Shown piece by piece: positions 43,111 to 52,945 of a stretch of 64,000 bases of DNA (positions within the stretch are counted from its first letter, which is position 1; each line of letters begins with the position of its first letter). The DNA is from Bergeyella sp. GTDB lineage: Bacteria > Bacteroidota > Bacteroidia > Flavobacteriales > Weeksellaceae. The DNA lies in NCBI GenBank assembly GCA_030263285.1, contig SZYB01000001.1, forward strand, positions 742,911 through 806,910, read 5' to 3'. Both the position numbers and the translations under genes were made by a program. A model generated the notes under the pieces. It ran no database searches, was not told the origin of the DNA, and saw only the letters and a program-made list of their open reading frames with translations.

Positions 43111-45720
43111 ATGAAGAAAACAATTGATATTTTTTTTGTCGCCCTTTCGTTGTGTTTCGGTCCCATGTTGTTTGCCCAAGCTGACTCTTTAGAAAAATCT
43201 ACAGAAATAGAACAGCTGGTAATTACAGGAGTAACGGACATAGCAAAAGACAGAAAAACTCCGGTAGCCGCAACCACCGTAAAAGAAGCTAAAATCGTAG
43301 AGAGATTAGGAAATCAAGAGTTTCCGGAAATCCTCAACACCACCCCCTCAGTGTATGTTACGAAAACAGGTGGGTTTGGGGCTTCGGAGATTAAAATTCG
43401 TGGGTTTGGAAACCAAAACATCGCAGTGATGATTAACGGAATCCCCGTAAACGACATGGAAAATGGAACGGTGTATTGGTCAAACTGGGCAGGGTTATCA
43501 GATGTTACTTCTTCTATGCAAATCCAAAGGGGACTGGGTTCCTCAAAACTCGCAATATCTTCTGTAGGCGGTACCATAAATATCCTCACCAGAGCAGCAG
43601 ACAAAAAAAGAGAAGGAAACGTAACGGTAAGCATGGGAAATAATGGATACCTAAAGACGTTATTTTCTTACAATACAGGAAAAAACGAAAAAGGCTGGTC
43701 TACTTCTATTCTCATGGCCAGAACAGCAGGTGCGATGTATGTAGACGGAACAGATTTTGAGGGTTACAACTACTATCTAGCACTAGGGTATCGTCCCACT
43801 AATAAAAAACATGATTTTCAGTTTACCTTTACGGGAGCCCCGCAATGGCACATGAACAGCTATCAAAGCACTATTTCAGACTACATGAAATATGGAGAAA
43901 ACGGAAAACCCAACAGGCGATATAACCCCAGCTGGGGATACCTAAACGGCAAAAAGTACAGTCGATACAATAATTTTTATAGCAAGCCCATCGCTTCTTT
44001 TAACTGGGACTGGAATATGAGTTCACAATCAAAATTATCTACCGTAGCATATGCCTCATGGGGAAGGGGAGGAGGTACCAATACCAACGGAAAAATAAAT
44101 GGAAAGACTCTAGATCAATTACCCAGAACATCAGATGGACTGATAAGATATGACGATATTTTTGCGTGGAACCAGGGACAGATCATCCCAGATTTTACCA
44201 ATAATTCGGGTATAGCAATTGCTAATAACACTCCGGGCATTGCCAGCAGCAATAACGGAATCGTAGGTGGAGCCAACCTCAATGCCCATGACTGGTACGG
44301 TCTGCTTACCAATTTTCAGCACAAAATAAATGAGGAACTTAACTTCTCCGTAGGTGTAGACACCCGATACTATTATGCCTACAGACCGGGAGCAATTTAT
44401 GATCTCTTAGGAAATTCTCGGTATATAGAAAAAGGAGATGCAAACCGACCCGATGGATACCCCGTCACCAATACAATAGAAGCAAGACCTTCTGCAAATC
44501 CCTTTGTGAGCCCCCTGAAAGACAACTCAAAAATTGCTTATAGAAACATAAATGGAGAAGTTTTTTGGTATGGGGGGTTTGGTCAGCTGGAATATTCCAA
44601 AAATAATTTTACCGTCTTTACCCAAGGAGCCATTTCAAACCAAGGAGTTCAAAGAATTAACAATTGGGTAATAGATGGGATTACAGAGCAACAGGGCAAA
44701 AAGGTAAACAGAAAAACCGGCTTTAAAAATGTACTGGGATATAACATAAAAGGAGGAGGTAATTATAATATCAACGAAAGGAACAATGTTTTTGCAAACA
44801 TAGGCTATTACTCCAGACAACCCTATGCCGCTGCAATATACCCTAATAACCAACAAATACTTAACCCCAACCTTACAAACGAGAAAGTTTTCAGTATAGA
44901 GGCAGGGTATGGATATCGCTCTCCCAGACTAAAAATACATCTTAATGCCTACAGGACAATGTGGAAAGACCGTTTTCAGAGAAAGTCGGGACTGGACGTT
45001 ACGGATAACTCTGGTAATCTTTATAGCAACGCTTTTGCAGAGGTTTCGGGCATCACCCAACTTCATTACGGAGCCGAAATAGAAGCTTTGTACAAACTGC
45101 ATAAAAAAATAGAGCTGGAAGGGATGGTTTCTTTGGGAAATTGGAAATATGTAGGAAATTCAACAGGTACTATCTATGACCAAAATTATCATCCCATTAA
45201 TGTAAGAGAAAATAATAATGTTACCCGGCTTGCACTGGATGGAGTAAGGGTAGAAAATGCCCCACAGTTTACCACCTCTTTTACCTTGAATATAAAACCA
45301 GTAAATAGATTTAAAGTATTTGCAAACTGGAGATATGTGGATTTATTATATGCTAATTATAATATAAATGATTTTGACATCTCACAAAACACTACTACTT
45401 ACACCTCTCCGGGATCAGAATATGGGGCACTGAGACTTCCCGGTTATAATCTGTTTGATCTGGGTATCTCCTACAGGTTCAAAATAGGCTCAGGAGAAAG
45501 TATAATACTGGGCGCCAATGTGTATAACATCTTGGATACCGAATATATTTCTAAATCTATGACTAATATTCAATCTAATCTTACCAGAAAAAATTTTAGG
45601 ACAGACACAGAGTATCAAAATTATCTCAATGTCCCACTGTATAAGGGAATAAAACAGAGCAATTCTGTGTATTTTGGCTTTGGCAGAACTTGGGCAACGT
45701 CTGTATCTTTCAGATTTTAG
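43111..45720 (+). CDS. TonB-dependent outer membrane receptor
   Basis: An 869-residue beta-barrel receptor with a signal peptide ending MLFAQA (about residue 25), a likely TonB box near EIEQLVITGVTDI, a plug domain with GFGASEIKIRGFGNQNIAVM and INGIPVNDMENGTVYWSNWA, and a barrel ending in an aromatic strand WATSVSFRF. It has no N-terminal carboxypeptidase-like domain. No SusD gene is beside it, so siderophore, vitamin or metal-complex uptake is more likely than glycan uptake. It depends on the TonB-ExbBD motor at 4334-7325. Tandem 11-base repeats lie upstream. Confidence 0.92.
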   Translation: MKKTIDIFFVALSLCFGPMLFAQADSLEKSTEIEQLVITGVTDIAKDRKTPVAATTVKEAKIVERLGNQEFPEILNTTPSVYVTKTGGFGASEIKIRGFGNQNIAVMINGIPVNDMENGTVYWSNWAGLSDVTSSMQIQRGLGSSKLAISSVGGTINILTRAADKKREGNVTVSMGNNGYLKTLFSYNTGKNEKGWSTSILMARTAGAMYVDGTDFEGYNYYLALGYRPTNKKHDFQFTFTGAPQWHMNSYQSTISDYMKYGENGKPNRRYNPSWGYLNGKKYSRYNNFYSKPIASFNWDWNMSSQSKLSTVAYASWGRGGGTNTNGKINGKTLDQLPRTSDGLIRYDDIFAWNQGQIIPDFTNNSGIAIANNTPGIASSNNGIVGGANLNAHDWYGLLTNFQHKINEELNFSVGVDTRYYYAYRPGAIYDLLGNSRYIEKGDANRPDGYPVTNTIEARPSANPFVSPLKDNSKIAYRNINGEVFWYGGFGQLEYSKNNFTVFTQGAISNQGVQRINNWVIDGITEQQGKKVNRKTGFKNVLGYNIKGGGNYNINERNNVFANIGYYSRQPYAAAIYPNNQQILNPNLTNEKVFSIEAGYGYRSPRLKIHLNAYRTMWKDRFQRKSGLDVTDNSGNLYSNAFAEVSGITQLHYGAEIEALYKLHKKIELEGMVSLGNWKYVGNSTGTIYDQNYHPINVRENNNVTRLALDGVRVENAPQFTTSFTLNIKPVNRFKVFANWRYVDLLYANYNINDFDISQNTTTYTSPGSEYGALRLPGYNLFDLGISYRFKIGSGESIILGANVYNILDTEYISKSMTNIQSNLTRKNFRTDTEYQNYLNVPLYKGIKQSNSVYFGFGRTWATSVSFRF

Positions 45721-45733
45721 TCTCCTAAAAAAC

Positions 45734-45771
45734 AAAAACACCGAGGATATGATATATCCTCGGTGTTTTTT
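45734..45771. terminator. Bidirectional intrinsic terminator
   Basis: A 16-base stem (AAAAACACCGAGGATA pairing with its complement at 45755-45770) around a five-base loop, with A and T runs on either side. It lies between the convergent TonB receptor (+) and pckA (-) and can serve both. Confidence 0.85.
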
Positions 45772-45797
45772 GCCTTACTTATAAAAAGATGCTATAT

Positions 45798-47405
45798 TCA
45801 ACATAACCGAGGTCCTGCAGAAACAAGACATTTACCTTCTTCTGTGTCACAATATTGTTCAAAATTTTGGATGTATTTTTTTGCCAAATCTCTGGCTTTA
45901 GCCTCCCACTGTTCCGGATTCTGATAGGAATTTCTAGGATCCAGAATCTCTTGAGACACACGAGGAAGCACTGTAGGAATTTCTAAATTCAGAATAGGGA
46001 TTCTCATTCGAGGGGATTTCTCTATTTCCCCCCCGAGAATAGCATCAATGATGATCCTCGTGTCTTTCAAGGAAATTCTTTTTCCTGTTCCGTTCCACCC
46101 CGTATTTACCAAATAGGCTTTGGCACCATATTTTTTCATTTTTCCTATAAGCGTCTTAGAATAAATGGTAGGATGGAGTGTAAGAAACGCCTCCCCAAAA
46201 GCAGGAGAAAAAGACGGCTGCGGCTCTGTAATTCCACACTCTGTACCTGCAAGTTTTGAGGTATATCCACATAAAAAATGATATTGCGCCTGATCCTCAT
46301 CCAGTATAGATACAGGAGGAAGAACCCCGAAAGCATCTGCAGAAAGGTAAATAATTTTTTGGGCATGTCCCGCCTGGGAAGGAAGCACTATCTTATTTAT
46401 GTGATATATCGGGTAAGAAACCCTTGTATTTTCCGTAATGGAAGCATCTGAAAAATCAATTTTTCCCCTCTCATCTACCACTACATTTTCCAGAAGCGCA
46501 TCTCTTTTTATCGCTTTATAAATATCAGGCTCTCTCTCGTAAGACAAATCAATGACTTTGGCGTAGCACCCTCCCTCATAGTTAAATACCCCTTTGTCAT
46601 CCCAGCCGTGTTCATCATCTCCTATCAGATATCTTTTAGGATCTGCAGAAAGGGTCGTTTTTCCCGTGCCCGAGAGCCCGAAGAAAAGAGCAACATCCCC
46701 ATTTTCCCCTACATTTGCAGAACAGTGCATAGAAGCTATTCCTTTAAGAGGAAGATAATAATTCATGATGGCAAACATACCTTTCTTCATCTCTCCACCA
46801 TACCATGTACCCCCTATGATCTGCAATTTTTCTGTGAAGTTGAACATCACAAAATTTTCGGAATTGAGATTTTGCCCCTTCCATTGCGGATTGGTCGTTT
46901 TGGAACCATTAAGCACCACAAAATCAGGCTCTCCATAATTATCTAATTCGTACTGTGAAGGACGGATAAACATATTGGTCACAAAATGAGCCTGCCATGC
47001 CACCTCCATCACAAACCGAACTTTCAATCTGGAATCCGGATGTGTCCCGCAAAATGTGTCTACTACAAATATTTTTTTTGAGGAGGAAATTTGGTCGATG
47101 ACCAAATTTTTACAATGCGTAAAAACCTCCTGAGTGGTGGGAAAATTTACTTTATTGTCCCAATGAACAGTACCCTTCGTAATCGCATCCAAAACAATGA
47201 ACCTATCCTTGGGAGACCTGCCCGTAAATTTACCTGTCTTTACTGCGACCGCCCCCAGTTCTGTGAGGTCAGATCTTTCAAATCCTTCGTTTTTTAAAGA
47301 GATTTCTTCCTGAAAAAGTACCTCGTAAGAGGGGTTATGAACAATAGTATAACTTCCCTTAATACCCAACTTTTCCAGAGATTCCAATATGTTCTTGTTA
47401 TTCAT
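45798..47405 (-). CDS. pckA: Phosphoenolpyruvate carboxykinase (ATP)
   Basis: Converts oxaloacetate and ATP to phosphoenolpyruvate in gluconeogenesis. The 535 residues contain [20 protein letters not shown] with the P-loop near residue 245, then [20 protein letters not shown] with the metal-binding aspartates, and the N-terminal [10 protein letters not shown] motif. Length is normal. Starts at ATG 47405. It stands alone, 119 bases downstream of the GHMP kinase on the same strand. Confidence 0.97.
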   Translation of the reverse strand: MNNKNILESLEKLGIKGSYTIVHNPSYEVLFQEEISLKNEGFERSDLTELGAVAVKTGKFTGRSPKDRFIVLDAITKGTVHWDNKVNFPTTQEVFTHCKNLVIDQISSSKKIFVVDTFCGTHPDSRLKVRFVMEVAWQAHFVTNMFIRPSQYELDNYGEPDFVVLNGSKTTNPQWKGQNLNSENFVMFNFTEKLQIIGGTWYGGEMKKGMFAIMNYYLPLKGIASMHCSANVGENGDVALFFGLSGTGKTTLSADPKRYLIGDDEHGWDDKGVFNYEGGCYAKVIDLSYEREPDIYKAIKRDALLENVVVDERGKIDFSDASITENTRVSYPIYHINKIVLPSQAGHAQKIIYLSADAFGVLPPVSILDEDQAQYHFLCGYTSKLAGTECGITEPQPSFSPAFGEAFLTLHPTIYSKTLIGKMKKYGAKAYLVNTGWNGTGKRISLKDTRIIIDAILGGEIEKSPRMRIPILNLEIPTVLPRVSQEILDPRNSYQNPEQWEAKARDLAKKYIQNFEQYCDTEEGKCLVSAGPRLC

Positions 47406-47524
47406 AGATATATTATTTCTTAAGTATCAACTCCCGTATCTTTGGACACAAATCATAGCAGGGAAAATACAGATTATAGACAAAAGAATCAAAACTGATT
47501 TTATGTAAATAAAAAGTCTTATAA

Positions 47525-48436
47525 TCAGTAAACTACGTCATCCCATGCTAGAACGCTAGAAAATCCACGCTCCGAAAACCATTTCTCACATCCCTCAAAT
47601 TTTCTTGTAAGCACAAAATCTCCACCCCAGGCACCCAAACTTTTGACAAAAACAGGAATTCCGGAAAAAAATTTTTCTCCCACACTCGGAATTTTAAGAA
47701 AAGAAGAAAGTAAGTTTTCATGATGCATCATAAGATCAGAAAAAGTATTTATATCACTAGTATGTAAAACTTTTTGGGTAATGGCGCTCATCTCTTCCAA
47801 AAGGAAAAGAGAGGGAGGACGGGACCTATACAGCCTTATCCCCTCTCGAGAATCTTGTTTTCGAGCCAAATGAACAAGTAATAGTTCAGAACTAAATTCC
47901 GGAGAAAACCGGACTTTTTTTATCTCGCGTTCTCTGCTTTTCAGCCTATAGAGAATGGAGCTCTGTGACTGCGCTACGGCAATATCATAAGCAGAACCTC
48001 CCAAAGAAATCTCATTGAGCATAAAAGGATCTACTCCAAAACATAGGGATAGATTATTGATAAGGGTAGAACTGCTTCCCCACCCATAATTTCTAGGAAA
48101 CTCAAGCCGAGTACTAAAAAAATAAGAAAACCCTCTACGAAAATACCGAGCCCCGGAAAGAGTATGTACATTCTTAAGTATCTGCAAAACAAAACGGGCA
48201 GAAGGAGGATCGTTGGTCTTCATCACAGTCCAGGAAGTAAAATCAATCTGCGCCTCCAGCCATTTTTCTTCCTGACAATAAGCTTTCCAAAATATGACCT
48301 CGCAAGAAGACCTTTCATCCTTGTACGAAAGAAACTGCCCTCTCTTGGTGGGAACAGCCAAAGCAAGAGCTCCGTCCAAAACCAGATACTCTGAGGTAAG
48401 AAGAAGTTTCCCCCGTGAAAAAAAATGTTTCTGCAT
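47525..48436 (-). CDS. GHMP-family kinase, GYDIA subgroup
   Basis: A 303-residue small-molecule kinase fold protein. The N-terminus FFSRGKLLLTSEYLVLDGAL and the central LEFPRNYGWGSSSTLINNL (ATP loop, GWGSSST) are typical of GHMP kinases. GGSAYDIAVAQSQSSILY gives the subgroup its name (GYDIA). The substrate of this Bacteroidota group is not firmly known; mevalonate-type kinases are the nearest relatives. It starts at ATG 48436, five bases after the fabD stop, so it is in an operon with fabD. The context suggests a link to lipid or isoprenoid precursors, which is inference. Confidence 0.8.
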   Translation of the reverse strand: MQKHFFSRGKLLLTSEYLVLDGALALAVPTKRGQFLSYKDERSSCEVIFWKAYCQEEKWLEAQIDFTSWTVMKTNDPPSARFVLQILKNVHTLSGARYFRRGFSYFFSTRLEFPRNYGWGSSSTLINNLSLCFGVDPFMLNEISLGGSAYDIAVAQSQSSILYRLKSREREIKKVRFSPEFSSELLLVHLARKQDSREGIRLYRSRPPSLFLLEEMSAITQKVLHTSDINTFSDLMMHHENLLSSFLKIPSVGEKFFSGIPVFVKSLGAWGGDFVLTRKFEGCEKWFSERGFSSVLAWDDVVY

Positions 48437-48441
48437 CACTC

Positions 48442-49317
48442 TTATACAAAATAAGCCGTTTCTACGGAAGGATCAATTTTTTTGACCAACCCCTGCAGAG
48501 TTTTCCCAGGACCTACTTCCACAAAAGTATATGCGCCGTCCTTTATCATGTTTTCTACAGATTGTGTCCATTTTACCGATTCTGTAAGTTGTTCCATCAA
48601 ATTCTTTTTGATTTCCTCCGGATCTTCTACCGCCACAGCAGTAATATTTTGATAGATTGGCATTGTGGGTTTTCGGAATTTTGCCTTCTCTATAGCAATA
48701 GCCAGTCTTTCCTGAGCAGGTTGCATAAGCGGCGAATGAAAAGCACCGTTCACAGGAAGCATAAGTGCTCTTTTTGCTCCGGCTTCCTTCAATTTTACAC
48801 AAGCTTCCTCCACAGCGGGGGTCTCTCCAGAAATTACCAACTGCCCGGGACAATTATAATTGGCCGGCACTACCACTCCGGAAACAAAGGCACATACCTC
48901 CTCCACCTTTTCGTCCGAAAGACCCAAAACTGCCGCCATAGAACCAGGGTTTTTATCACAAGCTTCCTGCATTGCGTCGGCCCTTTCTGCCACCAATTTA
49001 AGCCCATCTTCAAAGGATAGAACATTATTGGCTACCAAAGCAGAAAACTCACCTAAGGAATGTCCCGCCACCTTTGATACCCCGGAAGCATCCAAAAGCC
49101 GCACTGCCGCAATAGAATGTAAAAAAATAGCCGGCTGGGTGATTCGAGTTTTTTTAAGCTCGCTCTCAGACCCTTCAAACATTACAGAAGTGATTCTAAA
49201 GCCCAAGACTTCATTGGCAAACTCCATAAGATCTTTTACATCTTTACGAGACTCATACAGTTCCTTCCCCATTCCTACATACTGGGAACCTTGTCCCGGA
49301 AATATAAGCGCTTTCAT
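48442..49317 (-). CDS. fabD: Malonyl-CoA:ACP transacylase
   Basis: Loads malonyl groups on acyl carrier protein for fatty-acid synthesis. The 291 residues show FPGQGSQYVGMGKEL at the start, the catalytic serine in GHSLGEFSALVA near residue 89, and the catalytic histidine in NGAFHSPLMQPA near 197-199. Length is near normal. It is transcribed with the downstream GHMP kinase. Confidence 0.96.
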   Translation of the reverse strand: MKALIFPGQGSQYVGMGKELYESRKDVKDLMEFANEVLGFRITSVMFEGSESELKKTRITQPAIFLHSIAAVRLLDASGVSKVAGHSLGEFSALVANNVLSFEDGLKLVAERADAMQEACDKNPGSMAAVLGLSDEKVEEVCAFVSGVVVPANYNCPGQLVISGETPAVEEACVKLKEAGAKRALMLPVNGAFHSPLMQPAQERLAIAIEKAKFRKPTMPIYQNITAVAVEDPEEIKKNLMEQLTESVKWTQSVENMIKDGAYTFVEVGPGKTLQGLVKKIDPSVETAYFV

Positions 49318-49377
49318 ATAAAATTAATAACAAAGCATATGTTCTGAAAAAATGAGAAAACGACAAAAGAAAAAATT

Positions 49378-51297
49378 CTACTGCCTCACAACCCTAAACC
49401 CCATATTGACAAACGCTCCCTTCTTCTTGATTCTAGAAAACTCATATTGGGTAGCTAACTGATTCTGAACTACGTTCATCTTCTTAAAAAGATTTCCTTT
49501 CTTATTTTCTCTCATAAGAATATCATTTACCACGTCAAAACCAATAACCGCATATCTGGTCATATCCTTGCAATACCTCCCCTTATACTGTCTCAAAATT
49601 TCTTTCTCAAAATCTCCCTGAGTATTGATCTTCCTGTCCATAAGATAAACCAAACCATACCCAGAGAAATCTGAACTATTTTTTTCAAAACTCGGAGAAT
49701 AACACAGACTATAAGCCTTTGTTCCTTTCAAATCTTGAGAGAGATGGTTGAGTCTCCTTATAAAATCTCGGGCTGTTTTTTCTTGCTTCGAAGCAAGTAT
49801 TGCCATAATGGGAGATTCTTTTAGGTCGGCGGGAGATCCCATGCCTATTTTTTCTGCACTTTCCACGATCGTAATCTCTGGATTTTTAAGCTTTTTCTCT
49901 AATCCTTTACTGAGAAGCCGGGATATATTTTTCCCATTTTTGTCATCTGCCAAAATATAAATCTTTTGATTGTCATATTCTCCGGATATCTCCTCTATCA
50001 TCCTGTCTACATAGACCTGCTCTGCGGGCTCCATAATCACAAGGTTGCTGTATTTATACAGATCTTCCGAATTTGCAAACGGAGAGACAACGGGTATCTT
50101 TTGGGAATCTACATACTCCAATACATCCAGAATACCGGATTTGAATAAAGGACCTATGATAAGATCCGTGTTATTCTGGTTAATCTGAGAGAGAGAAGAC
50201 CTAAAACCGCTTTCATTGCCTGCATCAATTATCTTCACATCCATTTTTAACCCTCTCTTTACATTCTGCTCTATGGCCAACTGGGCACCGGTGAGAAAAT
50301 CCGCTGCGATAGACCGGTACGTTTTGTCTCCTGAATTAAATCCGAAAGGGAGCATAATGGCCACCTGAAGGGCACCCTCCGTAATTTTAGAATACTCTTG
50401 TGTATCTATCTTCTTGATTCTCACCACCATTCCCTCGACAAGCCCATCCACAACCTTGGGATTAAGTTTCAAAAACTCATCCAGACTAATCCCATATTTA
50501 TGGAGTATCCCAAAAACCGTATCGCCCCGTTTTATCCTATATACGATATACCCCTCCTCTTCAACTCCCGGTTTATTAGGTCTACACAATGAATTTTCTG
50601 CGTCTAAATCCTCCATATTCTTCGCAGAAATTGAAGAAAAATATCCGTCTTTTCTGATTCTTATTTTATCTCCTGCCTGCAGTCCTCTCTCTTTCAACTC
50701 AGGATTGAGTTTCAGCAGAATCTTTCTGGAAATTCCCATTTTTTTTTCAAGTCCATAATAGGTGTCTCTGGGCTGAACTTCATAAAAAACCTCATCCAAT
50801 AAAGATTCCCTGGGGGAACTTCCTTCTTTTTCCGAAGAATTAGAAGACCCAGCAGGTACGCTCCGTGTCGGGAAGGGATCGGACATAGACACCAGTACCT
50901 TATCCCATTTTTTATTGGGCAATACAATTTCTTCTCCTACCTGCATTTTTAGATCAGGATTGAGTTTTTTTAGTTCCTCTTCAGAAATTCCGTATTTTCT
51001 CGTGATGCTGTACAACGTTTCTTTGGGCTTCAAAACGACCTTAACATACTGATTTTTATTTTTATCTTCCACTGTTAAAGTCTTTTTATTTTTTATACCA
51101 GTAAAGTATATTGAATCTCCTACCTTCAGATTACCCTTTTGTAGTTTGGGATTTAATCTGTAAAGCTCTTCAAGAGATATGTTATGTTTCTTGGAAATGC
51201 TATAGGCGGTATCTCCCGAAGAAACCACATACATATCTTGAGAAAAAATACCAGAAAAGAGAACCAAACCAGATAATATGAATATCTTCTCAATCAT
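49378..51297 (-). CDS. LysM repeats fused to a periplasmic ligand-binding (PBP1-like) domain
   Basis: A 639-residue secreted protein. After a signal peptide (FILSGLVLFSGIFSQ) come four LysM modules, each with a D/T-x-x-Y-x-I core: near residues 23-68, 84-128, 169-212 and 252-296. From about residue 310 to 635 there is a type 1 periplasmic binding-protein fold (LQVAIMLPFGFNSGDKTYRS, LTGAQLAIEQNVKRG, IIGPLFKSGILDVLEYVDSQ, IPVVSPFANS). LysM modules bind peptidoglycan; the binding-protein half may sense or present a ligand at the wall. No ABC transporter accompanies it. The promoter at 51339-51368 is convincing. Confidence 0.85.
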   Translation of the reverse strand: MIEKIFILSGLVLFSGIFSQDMYVVSSGDTAYSISKKHNISLEELYRLNPKLQKGNLKVGDSIYFTGIKNKKTLTVEDKNKNQYVKVVLKPKETLYSITRKYGISEEELKKLNPDLKMQVGEEIVLPNKKWDKVLVSMSDPFPTRSVPAGSSNSSEKEGSSPRESLLDEVFYEVQPRDTYYGLEKKMGISRKILLKLNPELKERGLQAGDKIRIRKDGYFSSISAKNMEDLDAENSLCRPNKPGVEEEGYIVYRIKRGDTVFGILHKYGISLDEFLKLNPKVVDGLVEGMVVRIKKIDTQEYSKITEGALQVAIMLPFGFNSGDKTYRSIAADFLTGAQLAIEQNVKRGLKMDVKIIDAGNESGFRSSLSQINQNNTDLIIGPLFKSGILDVLEYVDSQKIPVVSPFANSEDLYKYSNLVIMEPAEQVYVDRMIEEISGEYDNQKIYILADDKNGKNISRLLSKGLEKKLKNPEITIVESAEKIGMGSPADLKESPIMAILASKQEKTARDFIRRLNHLSQDLKGTKAYSLCYSPSFEKNSSDFSGYGLVYLMDRKINTQGDFEKEILRQYKGRYCKDMTRYAVIGFDVVNDILMRENKKGNLFKKMNVVQNQLATQYEFSRIKKKGAFVNMGFRVVRQ

Positions 51298-51338
51298 TGC
51301 AAGTAAAATAAAAATGAGGGCGTATAAAAGCCACAGTG

Positions 51339-51368
51339 CAAAATTAAGATTTTGAATTTAAATCTCAA
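51339..51368 (-). promoter_or_regulatory. Predicted promoter of the LysM fusion gene
   Basis: On the minus strand TTG (51368-51366), a 19-base spacer and TAATTTTG (51346-51339) match the Bacteroidota -33/-7 consensus well. It lies within and after the end of bshC, 42 bases before the ATG at 51297. Confidence 0.55.
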
Positions 51369-52944
51369 CGACCGCAAGCTCGGAGTTTTCCACATCAATA
51401 ATCCGATAAACATGCGCCAACCAATCGGTTCCATAATTACTATAAAAAACGCTAAAATTCAGGCTACGCTCCTGCCAGTTCTTTTTTGGATGCACTGCAT
51501 AAAAAAGATTCTCTACACGCTCCACAAGTTCTTTCTGCTTTATCCTTTCTGCACGCAAAAGCCGCTTCTGCATCTTGCAGAACGATTTCAACTGGCGTTT
51601 TTCTTCTGCCTCCACCAGATTTCTGAAAGTAATATCCGTAAGAGCGGCTTGGGTTTTCAGATCCTCGAACGCCCGACGGATGAGTCTTTTTTTGTCGTTT
51701 ATTTCGTCTTTCAAAGGATGATTCTCCAAAAGTATATCGGTTATTATATCTGCAAAATTTCCAAAAAAATCCGAAATCCGTAAATGAAGTTTATCTATCT
51801 TTTTAAAGGTTTTTTCCTCAAGAAAAAGCAGTGAATTTCTGGGAATAAGAAGTGGAAAAGGAAGACGGAGATAGGCAAAATACTCTTTTAGTTCTAACCA
51901 ATACATAATCTCTGCATTACCCCCCACATAGGCGATATTAGGTAGAACAGACTCCTGAAAAACAGGACGCATCAACACATTGGGACTAAATTTTTCCGGA
52001 TGTTTCTCCAGGATTTCCAAAATTTCTTCCTGAGTAAAAAAAATTTCTTTATCCAAAACGGAAAACTGCACTCCATCAAATACAATCCTATCTCTTGTAT
52101 CTGTGAGATAAAAGAGATTAATCTCTCTGGGCTGAACCTGTACCTTATGATATGCTTTTTTTATAAATTCCCGTGTATTCCCCGTAGTTTTTTTAAGCGT
52201 ACAAGAAAAAATTTCATCACGAAAAACAGATTTCATTTCGGCTTTCAACAAAACATCATCCCCATCTAGACACAAAAGCCCGTAACGAGAAAATATTCTT
52301 TGGGTAAGCTTGCGTATTGCCTCACTTAACGAGTTTCCTTTTTTATAAGCCTCTTTCATCCACTCTATAAGCTCTGTGCCGTAAATGCAGTCTTGAAATT
52401 CTTTCTCAAACGCCGAAATAAAATAGTCCTCCTGCACCAAAATTTTACCTACCGCTCCTCCGGAAGCTCCCCCTAGTTCATAACGATGATTTTCTGTCCA
52501 AAAATGATTAATCTCTTCAAAATCATGATCTTCCGTAGCCATCCAAAAAACAGGGACAAAGGAATAATCGGGATACCGTTTTTTAAGATGGTCTGCCGTT
52601 TTTATGGTTTGCAGTATCTTGTAAATAAAAAAAACAGGTCCCGTAAAAAGATTAGGCTGATGTCCCGTAACCACAGTAAAAGTCTTTGCATCTCTCAGCA
52701 ACTCTAAATTTTCCTCCTGACTCGAATCCAAAGAATACCCTCTGTACTGTTTTTCTAGGGCACGACAAAGAAGTGTACGAGTTTTGTGAGAAAATGACTC
52801 TTCTTTTCTTAAGAGCGCGGGCAGAATATTTTTTTTATTAAAAATTAAATGAGAAAAACCTTCAATCTTTCCTTCAACAAAATCCTTTATGAGCCGAGGC
52901 ACCCTATCAATCTTTCCAAAAGGAATACGTGTATCTACCTTCAT
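51358..52944 (-). CDS. bshC: Bacillithiol biosynthesis cysteine-adding enzyme BshC
   Basis: Joins cysteine to glucosaminyl-malate in the last step of bacillithiol synthesis. The 528 residues carry TVVTGHQPNLFTGPVFFIYK near residue 90, then PVFWMATEDHDFEEINHF, the MRPVFQESVLPNIAYVGG stretch and a C-terminal coiled region with EAEEKRQLKSF. This is the full BshC pattern at normal length. With bshB1 at 708-1433 it indicates bacillithiol as a cellular thiol; bshA is not in this window. It starts one base after the porin gene stop. Confidence 0.93.
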   Translation of the reverse strand: MKVDTRIPFGKIDRVPRLIKDFVEGKIEGFSHLIFNKKNILPALLRKEESFSHKTRTLLCRALEKQYRGYSLDSSQEENLELLRDAKTFTVVTGHQPNLFTGPVFFIYKILQTIKTADHLKKRYPDYSFVPVFWMATEDHDFEEINHFWTENHRYELGGASGGAVGKILVQEDYFISAFEKEFQDCIYGTELIEWMKEAYKKGNSLSEAIRKLTQRIFSRYGLLCLDGDDVLLKAEMKSVFRDEIFSCTLKKTTGNTREFIKKAYHKVQVQPREINLFYLTDTRDRIVFDGVQFSVLDKEIFFTQEEILEILEKHPEKFSPNVLMRPVFQESVLPNIAYVGGNAEIMYWLELKEYFAYLRLPFPLLIPRNSLLFLEEKTFKKIDKLHLRISDFFGNFADIITDILLENHPLKDEINDKKRLIRRAFEDLKTQAALTDITFRNLVEAEEKRQLKSFCKMQKRLLRAERIKQKELVERVENLFYAVHPKKNWQERSLNFSVFYSNYGTDWLAHVYRIIDVENSELAVVEI

Positions 52945-52945
52945 A

